A DNA stretch of 64,000 nucleotides from assembly GCF_001645385.1 (NCBI RefSeq), contig NZ_LVHI01000021.1, forward strand, positions 1 through 64,000. The letters are read 5' to 3'. The notes beneath the pieces were generated by a model that saw nothing but the letters and a program-made list of their open reading frames with translations, was not told the DNA's origin and made no database searches. Shown here piece after piece: positions 10,305-17,794 of this stretch; the stretch's first letter is position 1; each line of letters begins with the position of its first letter. Position numbers and translations under genes: made by a program. This stretch comes from Rhodococcoides kyotonense. GTDB taxonomy: Bacteria > Actinomycetota > Actinomycetes > Mycobacteriales > Mycobacteriaceae.

Positions 10305-11234
10305 CTAGACCTTCGCCTTGTCGCGAACACGGGCGTCGAGCAGTGCGTAGCAGGCGTCGATGACGATGTTGAGAAGGAAGATGCTGACGGCCGTCAGCAG
10401 AACGGCCGCTTGGAGAACCGCGAAGTCGCGCTGCAGGATCGCGTCGATCATGAGCTTGCCGATGCCGGGCCACCCGAAGATCGCTTCGACGACGACGGCT
10501 CCGTTGACGAGACCGACCATCAGGTCGCCCGCGACGGTCAGTGCCGGGGCTGCGGCGTTGCGCAGTGCGTGGTGCGTGACGACGCGAACATCGCTTGCGC
10601 CTTTGCTTCTCGCGAGTCGAACGTAGGGCGCGGACAACGCAGCGACCATCGCTCCGCGGACGACCTGGGTGAGGACGCCGAGCGGACGGATCAGCAGCGT
10701 GGCGATCGGGAGGATCCAGGACAGCATTCCCGCACCGGTGCCCGACGTCGGCAGCACCCCGAACGTGACGGCGAACAGCCACACACCCATGATCGCGAAC
10801 CAGAAGTCCGGGATGCTGGCCGCGGTCATGGACAGCAGGCTCGAGACGCGGTCGGCGAGCGAGTTGGGGCGGTAGGCGGCCCAGCATCCGATGACGATCG
10901 CGCCGAGAACGGCGAGGAACATCGTCATGAACGCGAGCTGCAGCGTCGCGGGGAATGCGCGCAACGCCATCGTCGACGCGGCCTCACCGGTGCGCAGGGA
11001 GTCGCCGAAATCGAGATGCACGACGCCCTGGAGGTAGTCCCAGAGTTGCGTCAGCAGAGGCTGATCGAGCCCGTTCGACGCCCGGAACGCCTCGCGCTGA
11101 GCCTGAGTCGCGGATTCGGGGAGGTAGAGGCTCGTCGGGTCACCGGTGAGTCGCGCCAGTAGGAACACGCCCAACAGGACGACGATCAGCGGCACGAGGC
11201 TGGTGTAGATCCGGCGACGGAGGAATCTGAACAT
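10305..11234 (-). CDS. dppB: Oligopeptide/nickel-type ABC transporter, permease (DppB-like)
   Basis: A 309-residue permease with six predicted TM segments, starting MFRFLRRRIYTSLVPLIVVL as DppB proteins do. The GDP motif (LTGDPTSLYLP) and DRVSSLLSMTAASIPDFWFA are typical. The EAA loop is PYVRLARSKGASDVRVVTHH. The ATG at 11234 is chosen because the frame upstream is antisense to the binding-protein gene and has no family similarity. It lies 8 bp behind the substrate-binding protein gene, so both are certainly cotranscribed. Confidence 0.92.
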   Translation of the reverse strand: MFRFLRRRIYTSLVPLIVVLLGVFLLARLTGDPTSLYLPESATQAQREAFRASNGLDQPLLTQLWDYLQGVVHLDFGDSLRTGEAASTMALRAFPATLQLAFMTMFLAVLGAIVIGCWAAYRPNSLADRVSSLLSMTAASIPDFWFAIMGVWLFAVTFGVLPTSGTGAGMLSWILPIATLLIRPLGVLTQVVRGAMVAALSAPYVRLARSKGASDVRVVTHHALRNAAAPALTVAGDLMVGLVNGAVVVEAIFGWPGIGKLMIDAILQRDFAVLQAAVLLTAVSIFLLNIVIDACYALLDARVRDKAKV

Positions 11235-11242
11235 GTTCGGCC

Positions 11243-12823
11243 TCAGTCCGTTTCGGTGGAGTCGACGCGCGTCATCGCTGCGAGATGCATCTCGTCGACG
11301 GTTGCGGAGTTGGGTGTGTAGTCGACCGAGTCCGCCTTGGCGAGAACACCTTCCATATGGGCGATGAACGCCATCTGCATGATGTCCGCGGGCTCGTCGG
11401 CGAAGAGCTGTTCGTACGCTTCCTGACGCGCATCTCCGGTGAGGGCCGCGGCCTCGTCGACGCGCTCGTCGAATTCCGCTGTGCCACCGGCGCTCTGGAA
11501 GCCGTCGCTCTTCAGGTACTGATCGGCGGTGAACGCCGCGTCGCCTGCCTGATTGCCGTGCTGGATGACGAGTAGATACGGCCCGACGTTCGGGAACGGA
11601 CGTTCCTGGTACTCGGCGGTGCCGGCGGAGTCCGTCATCTCGATGGAGACGTTCATGCCGATCTTCGACAGTGCATGCTGGACGACTTCGAGTGTCTCGT
11701 TGACCTTGGGGAACTGCCCGGTCCGTCCGATCAGCCGGATGGGGGCGTCGACGGGAACGCCGTCGGCGCGGGCTTCGTCGATGAGTTGCTGTGCCTTCTC
11801 GGGGTCGTACGGCCACGGGGTCAACTCGTCGTTGTATCCGATGACGCCGTCCGAGATCAGCTGCGCTGCAGGCTTTCCGAGGCCCTGGAACAACGCGTCG
11901 ACGATGCCGTCGCGGTTGACCGCGTAATTGATCGCCTGACGCACGCGCATGTCGTCGAGAGGGGGCTCTTCGAGCTGGATGCGAACAGCCGTCGTCTCGT
12001 TGTTGGGGTACGAGACTCCGAGGTCGCCTGCGCCGTCCTCCGGTCCGAGTGACGTCGCGATCTCGGCCTCGCCGTTGGAGACCATCGAGGCGCGGACGCT
12101 GCCCTCGCTACGCCACTGGTAGGTAGCGCGAGCGTAGTCCGGCTTGTCGCCCCAGTACGTCTCGTTGCGGACCAGCGACAGGCGCTGTCCGTACTCCCAG
12201 TTGTCGATGGCGTACGGGCCCGTACCGATCGGCTCGCGGACGCGTTCGGTCATGCTGTACGTCCGCGGCACCATCTCGATGAACGACAGTTTGAGCGGGA
12301 GAATGGGGTCGGCAGCAGGCGCGGCGACGCTGATCGTCAGCGGATCGACGATGCGGACGTCGAGGTCGGCGTCGCCGAAGACGTAGCCTTCGACGTTGCA
12401 TCCGAGGTCCGAGTTGACGGCTCTCTCGATCGAGTGTGCCGCGTCCTCCGCCTCGAACGGGCTACCGTCGCTGAACGTCACTCCGGGGTGCAGCGCGAAC
12501 GTCCACTCGCGGTCCGAGACCTGGGTCCAGGAGTCGGCGAGCTTCGGTTCGAGTGTGCCTTCGCTCGGGTTCCGCTCCATCAACGGTTCGGTGATGTTGG
12601 ACCGAGTGACCACCCCGATGGAGGTCATGGACACGTCGCAGGCTTCCAGCGTCGGAGGTTCTTCCTGCAGGACGATCCGTAAAGTATCCGCGCTCGCGGC
12701 CGTGCCGGCGCCGGAGTTCGCGACCGTGCATCCGGTGGCGATCATCGAAAACGTAAGTGCGCCAGCGATGGTGATCGCGGTGCGCGTGGTCCGTCCCTGC
12801 TGCACTTCGAGTGCAGGGCTCAT
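11243..12823 (-). CDS. ABC transporter substrate-binding lipoprotein, family 5 (DppA/OppA type)
   Basis: This 526-residue extracytoplasmic binding protein is the specificity component of the operon. The signal peptide ends in a lipobox (SMIATGC, lipidated Cys about residue 32). The mature part has the family 5 layout: LRIVLQEEPPTLEACDV at the N-terminus, ITEPLMERNP, FALHPGVTFSDGSPFEAEDA and PIGTGPYAIDNWEYGQ. The ATG at 12823 has TTTGGAGG upstream and is preferred to the TTG at 12835. It is first in a six-gene minus-strand operon ending with a TauE permease. The ligand is unknown; peptide, nickel-chelate or opine-like compounds are all possible in this family. Confidence 0.92.
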   Translation of the reverse strand: MSPALEVQQGRTTRTAITIAGALTFSMIATGCTVANSGAGTAASADTLRIVLQEEPPTLEACDVSMTSIGVVTRSNITEPLMERNPSEGTLEPKLADSWTQVSDREWTFALHPGVTFSDGSPFEAEDAAHSIERAVNSDLGCNVEGYVFGDADLDVRIVDPLTISVAAPAADPILPLKLSFIEMVPRTYSMTERVREPIGTGPYAIDNWEYGQRLSLVRNETYWGDKPDYARATYQWRSEGSVRASMVSNGEAEIATSLGPEDGAGDLGVSYPNNETTAVRIQLEEPPLDDMRVRQAINYAVNRDGIVDALFQGLGKPAAQLISDGVIGYNDELTPWPYDPEKAQQLIDEARADGVPVDAPIRLIGRTGQFPKVNETLEVVQHALSKIGMNVSIEMTDSAGTAEYQERPFPNVGPYLLVIQHGNQAGDAAFTADQYLKSDGFQSAGGTAEFDERVDEAAALTGDARQEAYEQLFADEPADIMQMAFIAHMEGVLAKADSVDYTPNSATVDEMHLAAMTRVDSTETD

Positions 12824-13154
12824 GGGGGCCTCCAAAGGGGAGAATGTGACGGGCTGTCGCCGCGTGTGACGGTAGCCACACGTTATGAGGGGGGTGTAGA
12901 GCCGTCAACCGGCGCTGGCGCCGTATGCAGGGAGTTTCGTGGGTCACATCGGTGCTGCGTAAGCCGCCCAGCTCACAGCGCAGGGCATCTGACCTGGTAG
13001 AACGAGGTGTGGTTAGGTCACCCATGCTTGCGGCCCAGGCTCTATCATGCCGTTTGAGTATCAATCCATGTTATTTACGTGTTGGACAGGTATCCGACGG
13101 GCGACATAACGTACCAGAAAACGCGCACGTCCCCGGCCCGGCGAGGAGTTTCGA
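12824..13154. promoter_or_regulatory. Divergent control region between the ABC operon and the 2-hydroxyacid dehydrogenase
   Basis: This 331-bp region carries no gene. Near the ABC operon it has an inverted repeat CGTGTG-N8-CACACG (12863-12882), a candidate operator. An AT-richer stretch at about 13045-13090 upstream of the dehydrogenase is the most promoter-like part. Exact -35/-10 boxes cannot be assigned with confidence. Confidence 0.45.
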
Positions 13155-14150
13155 ATGACGACAGTCGAGAAGGCGAAAGACGCTGTTGTGCAGAGTGATT
13201 CGCGCAGCAGCGGGAGGGTGCTCCGAGTCGGGCCTCTGAAGCCGTCACTCATGGACACACTTACCGGTGACTACGACGCCCTCGTGCTGCCCGAGCCTTC
13301 CGAGCGTGCGGCTTTCTTCTCTCAGCACGGTGAGTCGATCACTGCGGCGGTCACTTCGGGGCGCACGGGCGTCGACGCGGAGTTGATGTCGCATCTGCCC
13401 AACCTCGGCGCGATCGTGCACTTCGGCGTCGGGTACGACACCACCGACGTCGACGCAGCCGCGCAGCGCGGCATCGGCGTCAGCAACACTCCCGACGTGC
13501 TGAACGATTGCGTCGCAGATCTCGCCGTCGGGTTGGTGATCGACGCATTGCGGCAGGTGTCGTTCTCCGACCGCTACGTCCGCGCAGGCCGCTGGATCTC
13601 CGACGGCAACACACCTCTGACGCGTCAGGTCACCGGTAAGAGAGTGGGCATCATCGGACTCGGCCGGATCGGTACTGCCATCGCAGATCGCCTCGTCGGT
13701 TTCCGTTGTGCCATCAGCTATCACAACCGGAACGAGGTCGACGGTTCGCCGCACACGTACTTCTCGACGCCGGCAGCTCTCGCGGGCGCTGTCGACGTTC
13801 TGATCGTCGCAGCGTCGGGCGGAAAGGGAACGCGGCATCTCGTCGACGCCGACGTCCTCGATGCCCTGGGTCCGCAGGGTTACCTGATCAACATCGCGCG
13901 GGGAAGCGTCGTCGACGAGGACGCTCTTGTCGAACGTCTCACCGACGGCCGACTCGCGGGGGCGGGGCTGGACGTGTTCGCGAACGAGCCCGCTGTCCCT
14001 GAGGCCTTGCTGACGTTGGACAACGTCGTACTGCTGCCGCACGTCGGTAGCGGAACAGTGGAAACCCGAGCCGCCATGGAGGCGTTGACATTGCAGAATC
14101 TCGATCAGTTCCTGGCCGACGGCACGCTGACGACGCCGGTGACGCGATGA
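13155..14150 (+). CDS. NAD(P)-dependent D-2-hydroxyacid dehydrogenase
   Basis: The protein has 331 residues with the D-isomer-specific 2-hydroxyacid dehydrogenase fold. The coenzyme motif is GKRVGIIGLGRIGTAIADRL. The catalytic triad is visible as Arg in INIARGSVVDEDAL, Glu in VFANEPAVPEAL and His in LLPHVGSG. It probably reduces a 2-oxoacid such as glyoxylate or hydroxypyruvate, or oxidises the D-hydroxyacid; substrate choice cannot be read. The ATG at 13155 has GCGAGGAG upstream. It is divergent from the ABC transporter operon and overlaps the following universal stress protein gene by ATGA. The divergent ABC system may import its substrate or a precursor. Confidence 0.9.
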   Translation: MTTVEKAKDAVVQSDSRSSGRVLRVGPLKPSLMDTLTGDYDALVLPEPSERAAFFSQHGESITAAVTSGRTGVDAELMSHLPNLGAIVHFGVGYDTTDVDAAAQRGIGVSNTPDVLNDCVADLAVGLVIDALRQVSFSDRYVRAGRWISDGNTPLTRQVTGKRVGIIGLGRIGTAIADRLVGFRCAISYHNRNEVDGSPHTYFSTPAALAGAVDVLIVAASGGKGTRHLVDADVLDALGPQGYLINIARGSVVDEDALVERLTDGRLAGAGLDVFANEPAVPEALLTLDNVVLLPHVGSGTVETRAAMEALTLQNLDQFLADGTLTTPVTR

Positions 14151-14542
14151 CCGTCGTCGTCGGCTATTCGCCGACAGCAGAAGGCAAGGGCGCGTTACCG
14201 TTCGCGTTCGCCGAGGCGGTGCAGCGTGGAACAGATCTGGTCATCGTGGCCGAGGAGGACAGCGCTGCCGACGCCGCGTTCGGTGCCGCCGTCGAATCCG
14301 CTCGCGACGAAGCGGGCGGGCTGGGCGTCGCGGTGAAGATCCACGACAACGAGCCGGGACGATCGCACGCAGACAACCTGATCGACCTGTCGTACGTCGA
14401 AGGGACGCAACTTCTCGTCATCGGGATCCGTCGTCGCTCACCCGTCGGAAAGTTGTTGATGGGCAGCATCTCTCAGCGTGTCATCCTCGAAGCGCAATGT
14501 CCGGTGACGGCCGTCAAGCCGCCGGTGGGGTTGCCGCGCTGA
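14147..14542 (+). CDS. Universal stress protein (UspA family)
   Basis: A single-domain Usp of 131 residues. The nucleotide-binding loop is recognisable near the C-terminus as G-IRRRSPVGKLLMGSISQR, followed by VILEAQCPVTAVKPP, matching the G2xG9xG(S/T) motif of ATP-binding Usps. The start overlaps the dehydrogenase stop (ATGA), so the two are coupled. A hairpin follows at 14594-14625. Its role beside a 2-hydroxyacid dehydrogenase is unclear. Confidence 0.88.
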   Translation: MTVVVGYSPTAEGKGALPFAFAEAVQRGTDLVIVAEEDSAADAAFGAAVESARDEAGGLGVAVKIHDNEPGRSHADNLIDLSYVEGTQLLVIGIRRRSPVGKLLMGSISQRVILEAQCPVTAVKPPVGLPR

Positions 14543-14593
14543 CAGGAGACGCATTCTGCTCGGACTGACCAGGTCTCGGGTCCATCCACGACT

Positions 14594-14625
14594 GAGCCCC
14601 CGCCTCGATACGAGGTCGGGGGCTC
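14594..14625. terminator. Hairpin terminator between the Usp gene and the 25-codon gene
   Basis: GAGCCCCCG-CCTCG (14594-14607) pairs with CGAGG-T-CGGGGGCTC (14611-14625) around a 3-base loop with one bulged T. It lies between a plus-strand and a minus-strand 3' end, so it probably serves both. Confidence 0.75.
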
Positions 14626-14647
14626 GGTGCGTCTCAGCGGACGGACG

Positions 14648-14725
14648 TCACCACCAGCCGAGGTTCGAGCCGTTGGTGAAGATGGCGATGGCGTCGTTGA
14701 TGAGGGAGAACAGGATGCCGAGCAT
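14648..14725 (-). CDS. Small hydrophobic peptide (25 residues), unrecognised
   Basis: An ATG at 14725 opens a 25-codon frame ending in TGA at 14648. The peptide begins MLGILFSLIND and ends NGSNLGWW. The middle is a hydrophobic, amphipathic helix-like stretch and the end is a Gly/Trp-rich tail. An AAAGGA lies upstream, with somewhat long spacing. It sits alone between a terminator hairpin at 14594-14625 and the SOS-type HNH gene, which is divergent. Independent expression is inferred from the RBS, the dedicated terminator and the hydrophobic composition. Size recalls the short channel-forming PorA-type peptides of mycolic-acid bacteria, but no sequence match is claimed. It could also be a toxin-like membrane peptide or chance. 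Confidence 0.5.
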   Translation of the reverse strand: MLGILFSLINDAIAIFTNGSNLGWW

Positions 14726-14856
14726 GTGAGGGGTGTTCCTTTCGTAGTGCTGTCGTGGTGCCGCAACTCCCCGTAGCGAGGTCATGTCGCCCCGGGTGTC
14801 AACTCTATGTCGTCCTGTAGACCCATTTCGTTAGCGGGCCTCAACTGAGCCGGTCT

Positions 14857-14872
14857 TCGAACATTTGTTCGA
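14857..14872 (+). promoter_or_regulatory. LexA (SOS) box
   Basis: TCGAACATTTGTTCGA is a near-perfect palindrome matching the actinobacterial LexA consensus TCGAAC-N4-GTTCGA. It overlaps the presumed -35 region of the HNH gene 32 bp downstream, which suggests repression by LexA and induction by DNA damage. Confidence 0.85.
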
Positions 14873-14891
14873 CAAAGTGCGAAAGTTGGGC

Positions 14892-14897
14892 TAGAGT
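14892..14897 (+). promoter_or_regulatory. -10 box of a leaderless promoter for the HNH gene
   Basis: TAGAGT fits TANNNT and ends 6 bases before the ATG at 14904. Transcription would therefore begin at or next to the start codon. TTCGAC at 14868-14873, with an 18-bp spacer, is a plausible -35 and is covered by the LexA box. Confidence 0.55.
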
Positions 14898-14903
14898 GGG
14901 TTC

Positions 14904-16598
14904 ATGCTTTCGGGGGAGAGTGTTGCCGGCCTTGCCGACGACGTGGGGGTTGCAAGCGCGCGGGCAGTGCTGCCGATTTCCGACGCCTCCCTCCTGGCTG
15001 CTGTGGAATCCATGGAAAGTGCGTGGGATTCGGTCGCCGATGTGGATACGAGCATGCTCGACGACGCCGACCGCCGTGCCCTTCTGGTGCGGATGGAGAA
15101 GCTCTCTCGGGCGATGTACGGCACCTCGCACACCTGGCTGACCGAACTGATCGAGAACGACGGTCTGGCAGTGCTTCCGGACAGGACGAATGCGTCGCGG
15201 TTGGCGAGTTTGCTGCTCGTCGACCCGAGTGTCGCAGGCAAGCGCATCAAGATCGCGGCCAAGATCGCCGACGGTCGTGCGCTGACGGGAGAGAAGCTGG
15301 AGCCGCAGTACCCGACGACTGCCGAGGCTCACCGCGACGGGCACATCGACGCTGCCCACGTCACCGTCATCGACGAGTTCTTCAAAGATCTGCCGGGAGC
15401 AGTGGATCACGATTCGAAGGTTCAGTCCGAGATCCTGTTGTCCGATCTGGCGAAACAGGTTACGCCCGAACAACTTCGAGTGGCCGCAGCCCGGCTGCAC
15501 GCGCTTCTGGATCCGGACGGATCGCTGAAAGACGAGAAGGATTCGATAGCGAAGTGCTTCTTCCGGCTCGGGCGGCAAGGCAAGGACGGACTCAGCAAGG
15601 GTAGCTTCGTCATCGACGCAGAGTTCCGTGCATACCTCGAACCGATCCTGGCCAAGTACGCGAAGGCGGGGAACTGCAACCCGGACGAGCCGAAGCCAGT
15701 CGCAGAGGACGACCCGAGCGACACGTCGAACGACGAACCGACGTTGTTCGACCGTGATGAGGACTCCGACAGCCCCGGTGGCGAGTCCGGCCCCAAAGAC
15801 TCCGCTAGCCCTGGTTGCGACTCCGGTTCCGCGGACTCCGACAGCCCCGGTGGTGAGTCCGGTTCCCCGGACTCCGACAGCCCCAGTAGCGACTCCGGTT
15901 CCGCGGATCACTCTGCCTCTACCCGCGACTCGGTGAACTCCGAGGACGAGAAGCGCCGAGCCGGACGGGATATGCGCAACCAGGGCCAGCGAAACCACGA
16001 TGCGATGAAGGCGGTACTGCGTCAGATGCTGGCGTCGGGGAATCTGGGCCAGCACCGAGGCCTCCCGGTGACGGCAGTGATCACGATGACGGCGAAGGAC
16101 CTGGAAACCGCGTCGGGGCATGCTGTCACGGGCACCGGTTCGCTGGTGACCGTCCGCGATGCGATACGGATGGCGTCGCACGCCCACCAGTACCTGGCGA
16201 TTTTCGACGACGACGGACAGGCCCTCTACCTCGGCCGCTCGAAGCGCCTCGCGTCGGCAGACCAGCGGATCGTTCTGATGGCCCGAGACCGGGGATGCAC
16301 GTTCCCGATGTGCACCCGTCCTGCGACCTGGTGCCAAGTCCACCACCTGAACGAGTGGGCCACCGGAGGCGAGACCGACATCGACTCCCTCACCTTCGGT
16401 TGCGACCTGCACCATCCGCTCGTCGGCGACGGTCCGAACGACTGGGCCACGACGACGACAGGCCCCGATCATCCCCAGCCGGGCCGAACTCAGTGGCACC
16501 CACCCGAATCCGTCGACCCGGATCGCCGCGGCATGGTGAATCACTACCACCATCCGCAGGAGTATCTGTACTCCGAGCCGGAGGACCCGGAGCCGTAG
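14904..16598 (+). CDS. DUF222 / 13E12-repeat family HNH endonuclease-like protein
   Basis: The protein has 564 residues. The N-terminal and middle DUF222 domain (about 15-280 and 345-430) is interrupted by a low-complexity insert at 287-334 made of four 12-residue repeats. The C-terminal HNH domain (about 455-515) contains RDRGCTFPMCTRPATWCQVH, then HLNEWATGG and CDLHHPLV, the CxxC..HH..H pattern of HNH nucleases. Family members are the mycobacterial 13E12 repeat proteins, several of which are LexA-controlled. The LexA box at 14857 fits that. The ATG at 14904 appears leaderless. Activity is probably nucleolytic, but the biological role of the family is unknown. Confidence 0.9.
   Translation: MLSGESVAGLADDVGVASARAVLPISDASLLAAVESMESAWDSVADVDTSMLDDADRRALLVRMEKLSRAMYGTSHTWLTELIENDGLAVLPDRTNASRLASLLLVDPSVAGKRIKIAAKIADGRALTGEKLEPQYPTTAEAHRDGHIDAAHVTVIDEFFKDLPGAVDHDSKVQSEILLSDLAKQVTPEQLRVAAARLHALLDPDGSLKDEKDSIAKCFFRLGRQGKDGLSKGSFVIDAEFRAYLEPILAKYAKAGNCNPDEPKPVAEDDPSDTSNDEPTLFDRDEDSDSPGGESGPKDSASPGCDSGSADSDSPGGESGSPDSDSPSSDSGSADHSASTRDSVNSEDEKRRAGRDMRNQGQRNHDAMKAVLRQMLASGNLGQHRGLPVTAVITMTAKDLETASGHAVTGTGSLVTVRDAIRMASHAHQYLAIFDDDGQALYLGRSKRLASADQRIVLMARDRGCTFPMCTRPATWCQVHHLNEWATGGETDIDSLTFGCDLHHPLVGDGPNDWATTTTGPDHPQPGRTQWHPPESVDPDRRGMVNHYHHPQEYLYSEPEDPEP
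15762..15905 (+). repeat. Four tandem 36-bp repeats inside the DUF222 gene
   Basis: Four consecutive 36-bp units start GACTCCG, with centres CCCGGTGGCGAG or variants. They encode 12-residue units such as DSDSPGGESGSP. They lie in frame between the two parts of DUF222 and probably form a flexible acidic linker. Copy number may vary between strains. Confidence 0.85.
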
Positions 16599-16634
16599 CT
16601 TCGGTGCGCGTTGTCCTGCGCGAAACGATTCCAC

Positions 16635-16664
16635 GAGCGGTGCAGAGCGAAATCTGCACCGCTC
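16635..16664 (+). terminator. Hairpin terminator behind the HNH gene
   Basis: GAGCGGTGCAGA (16635-16646) and TCTGCACCGCTC (16653-16664) form a perfect 12-bp stem with a 6-base loop, 36 bp behind the stop codon. Confidence 0.75.
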
Positions 16665-16686
16665 ACAGTCATGCCTGAACGCAGAT

Positions 16687-16812
16687 ACCGCCAGCCGGGC
16701 CCGAGTCAGCCCGAGCCAGTCCAACCCGCCAGCCGTGCCCGTCCAACCCGCCAGCCGGGCCAGTGTCAGTCCCACCCGCCAGCCGGGCCCGAGTCAGTCC
16801 CACCCCAGCCCA
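16687..16812. repeat. Degenerate GC-rich tandem repeat behind the LysR gene
   Basis: Imperfect units of about 22-35 bp built on CCCGCCAGCCGGGCC and CGAGTCAGTCCCA occur four times between the HNH terminator and the LysR stop. No coding function is seen. Confidence 0.6.
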
Positions 16813-16817
16813 CCCCG

Positions 16818-17720
16818 TCAGCTCCACTCCCGTGCAGGCAGGACGTCCGACATAAATCTGTGCAACGCTGGGTTCTCGTTGTCCGGCCGCCAGGCGGCGT
16901 GTAGTTCGACCGGTCGTTTGGGCGTCGTGTCGATAGGCCGGAACACGACGCCTTCCGGCTGCATGGTCCTCGACGAGGAGGGAACCAGGGCCATTCCGAT
17001 TCCCGAGCGCACCAGTACCAGCATCGTGTGCACCTGCGTCACGTATTGCACGTACCGCGGCGTGACGCCGACGACGGTGAACGTGCTGATCAGCAACTCG
17101 TGAAAGTACCGGGCATCGACGGGCGAGTACATGACGATCGGCTGGTCGTCGAATTCCTCGATCGTCAGCTTGTCGTGCTGCGCGAGCGGATGCGATTCCG
17201 GCAGGGCGGCGACGAACGACTCGTGCAGCACCGGTCGGGACGAGATGCCCGGCCTGTTCAACGGAGGCCTGGCAAGACCGAGGTCGATGTCGCCGATCGC
17301 CAGCGACTCCATCTGTACCGCCGAGACCATCTCGCGCAGAACCACTTTGACGTCGGGAAGCTGCTCTCTCGCTTTCTCGAGCAGCTGCGGCAAGACCGCA
17401 TGCGCGGAGGCGCCCGTGAATCCGACTGTGACGGTACCGAGATCGCCGGTGGGGACGCGTCGCACGGTCAGTACTGCGCCTTCGGCCAGGTGCACGATCC
17501 GGCGGGCGTCGGGAAGGAACGCGACGCCTGCCGCCGTCAGCGTCACGGAACGGCTGGTGCGGTCGATGAGCTGGACGCCGACCTCGTTCTCGAGCTGCTG
17601 TATCTGCCGACTGAGCGGCGGCTGGGTCATGTGCAGTCTCTCGGCGGCGCGGCCGAAGTGAAGTTCCTCGGCGACCGCGATGAAGCACGTGAGCCTGTTG
17701 AGCGAAAACAATTCATTCAC
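16818..17720 (-). CDS. LysR-family transcriptional regulator
   Basis: This 300-residue LysR regulator has the HTH at about residues 5-60 (RLTCFIAVAEELHFGRAAER; QPPLSRQIQQLENEVGVQL) and a LysR_substrate domain from about 90 (VTVGFTGASAHAVLPQLL) to 290. It resembles the CatR/BenM-like group. It is the last gene of the minus-strand hexarate operon, 74 bp behind glucarate dehydratase, and is probably a regulator of that island. The last codons (PAREWS) fall in a stretch shared with family A repeats (GCACGGGAGTGGAGC on the minus strand), so the present C-terminus may have been shaped by a repeat. Confidence 0.9.
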   Translation of the reverse strand: MNELFSLNRLTCFIAVAEELHFGRAAERLHMTQPPLSRQIQQLENEVGVQLIDRTSRSVTLTAAGVAFLPDARRIVHLAEGAVLTVRRVPTGDLGTVTVGFTGASAHAVLPQLLEKAREQLPDVKVVLREMVSAVQMESLAIGDIDLGLARPPLNRPGISSRPVLHESFVAALPESHPLAQHDKLTIEEFDDQPIVMYSPVDARYFHELLISTFTVVGVTPRYVQYVTQVHTMLVLVRSGIGMALVPSSSRTMQPEGVVFRPIDTTPKRPVELHAAWRPDNENPALHRFMSDVLPAREWS

Positions 17721-17794
17721 TCCTGATATCGAAGAAAGCCGCTCGTGGTCAGGTCGGGTATCAACTTAACCTACGAGCGGCCTCCGCCGATCAG

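Noticed and set aside
14841-16775. A 644-codon open frame antisense to the DUF222/HNH gene
   Set aside because: High GC leaves long antisense frames open. The plus-strand protein has clear DUF222 and HNH motifs, a LexA-controlled promoter and a terminator, and the antisense translation shows no family features.
16687-16812. GC-rich tandem repeat as a C-terminal extension of a coding gene
   Set aside because: The LysR stop at 16818 precedes it, and the HNH gene ends before it behind a terminator. No supported frame includes it.
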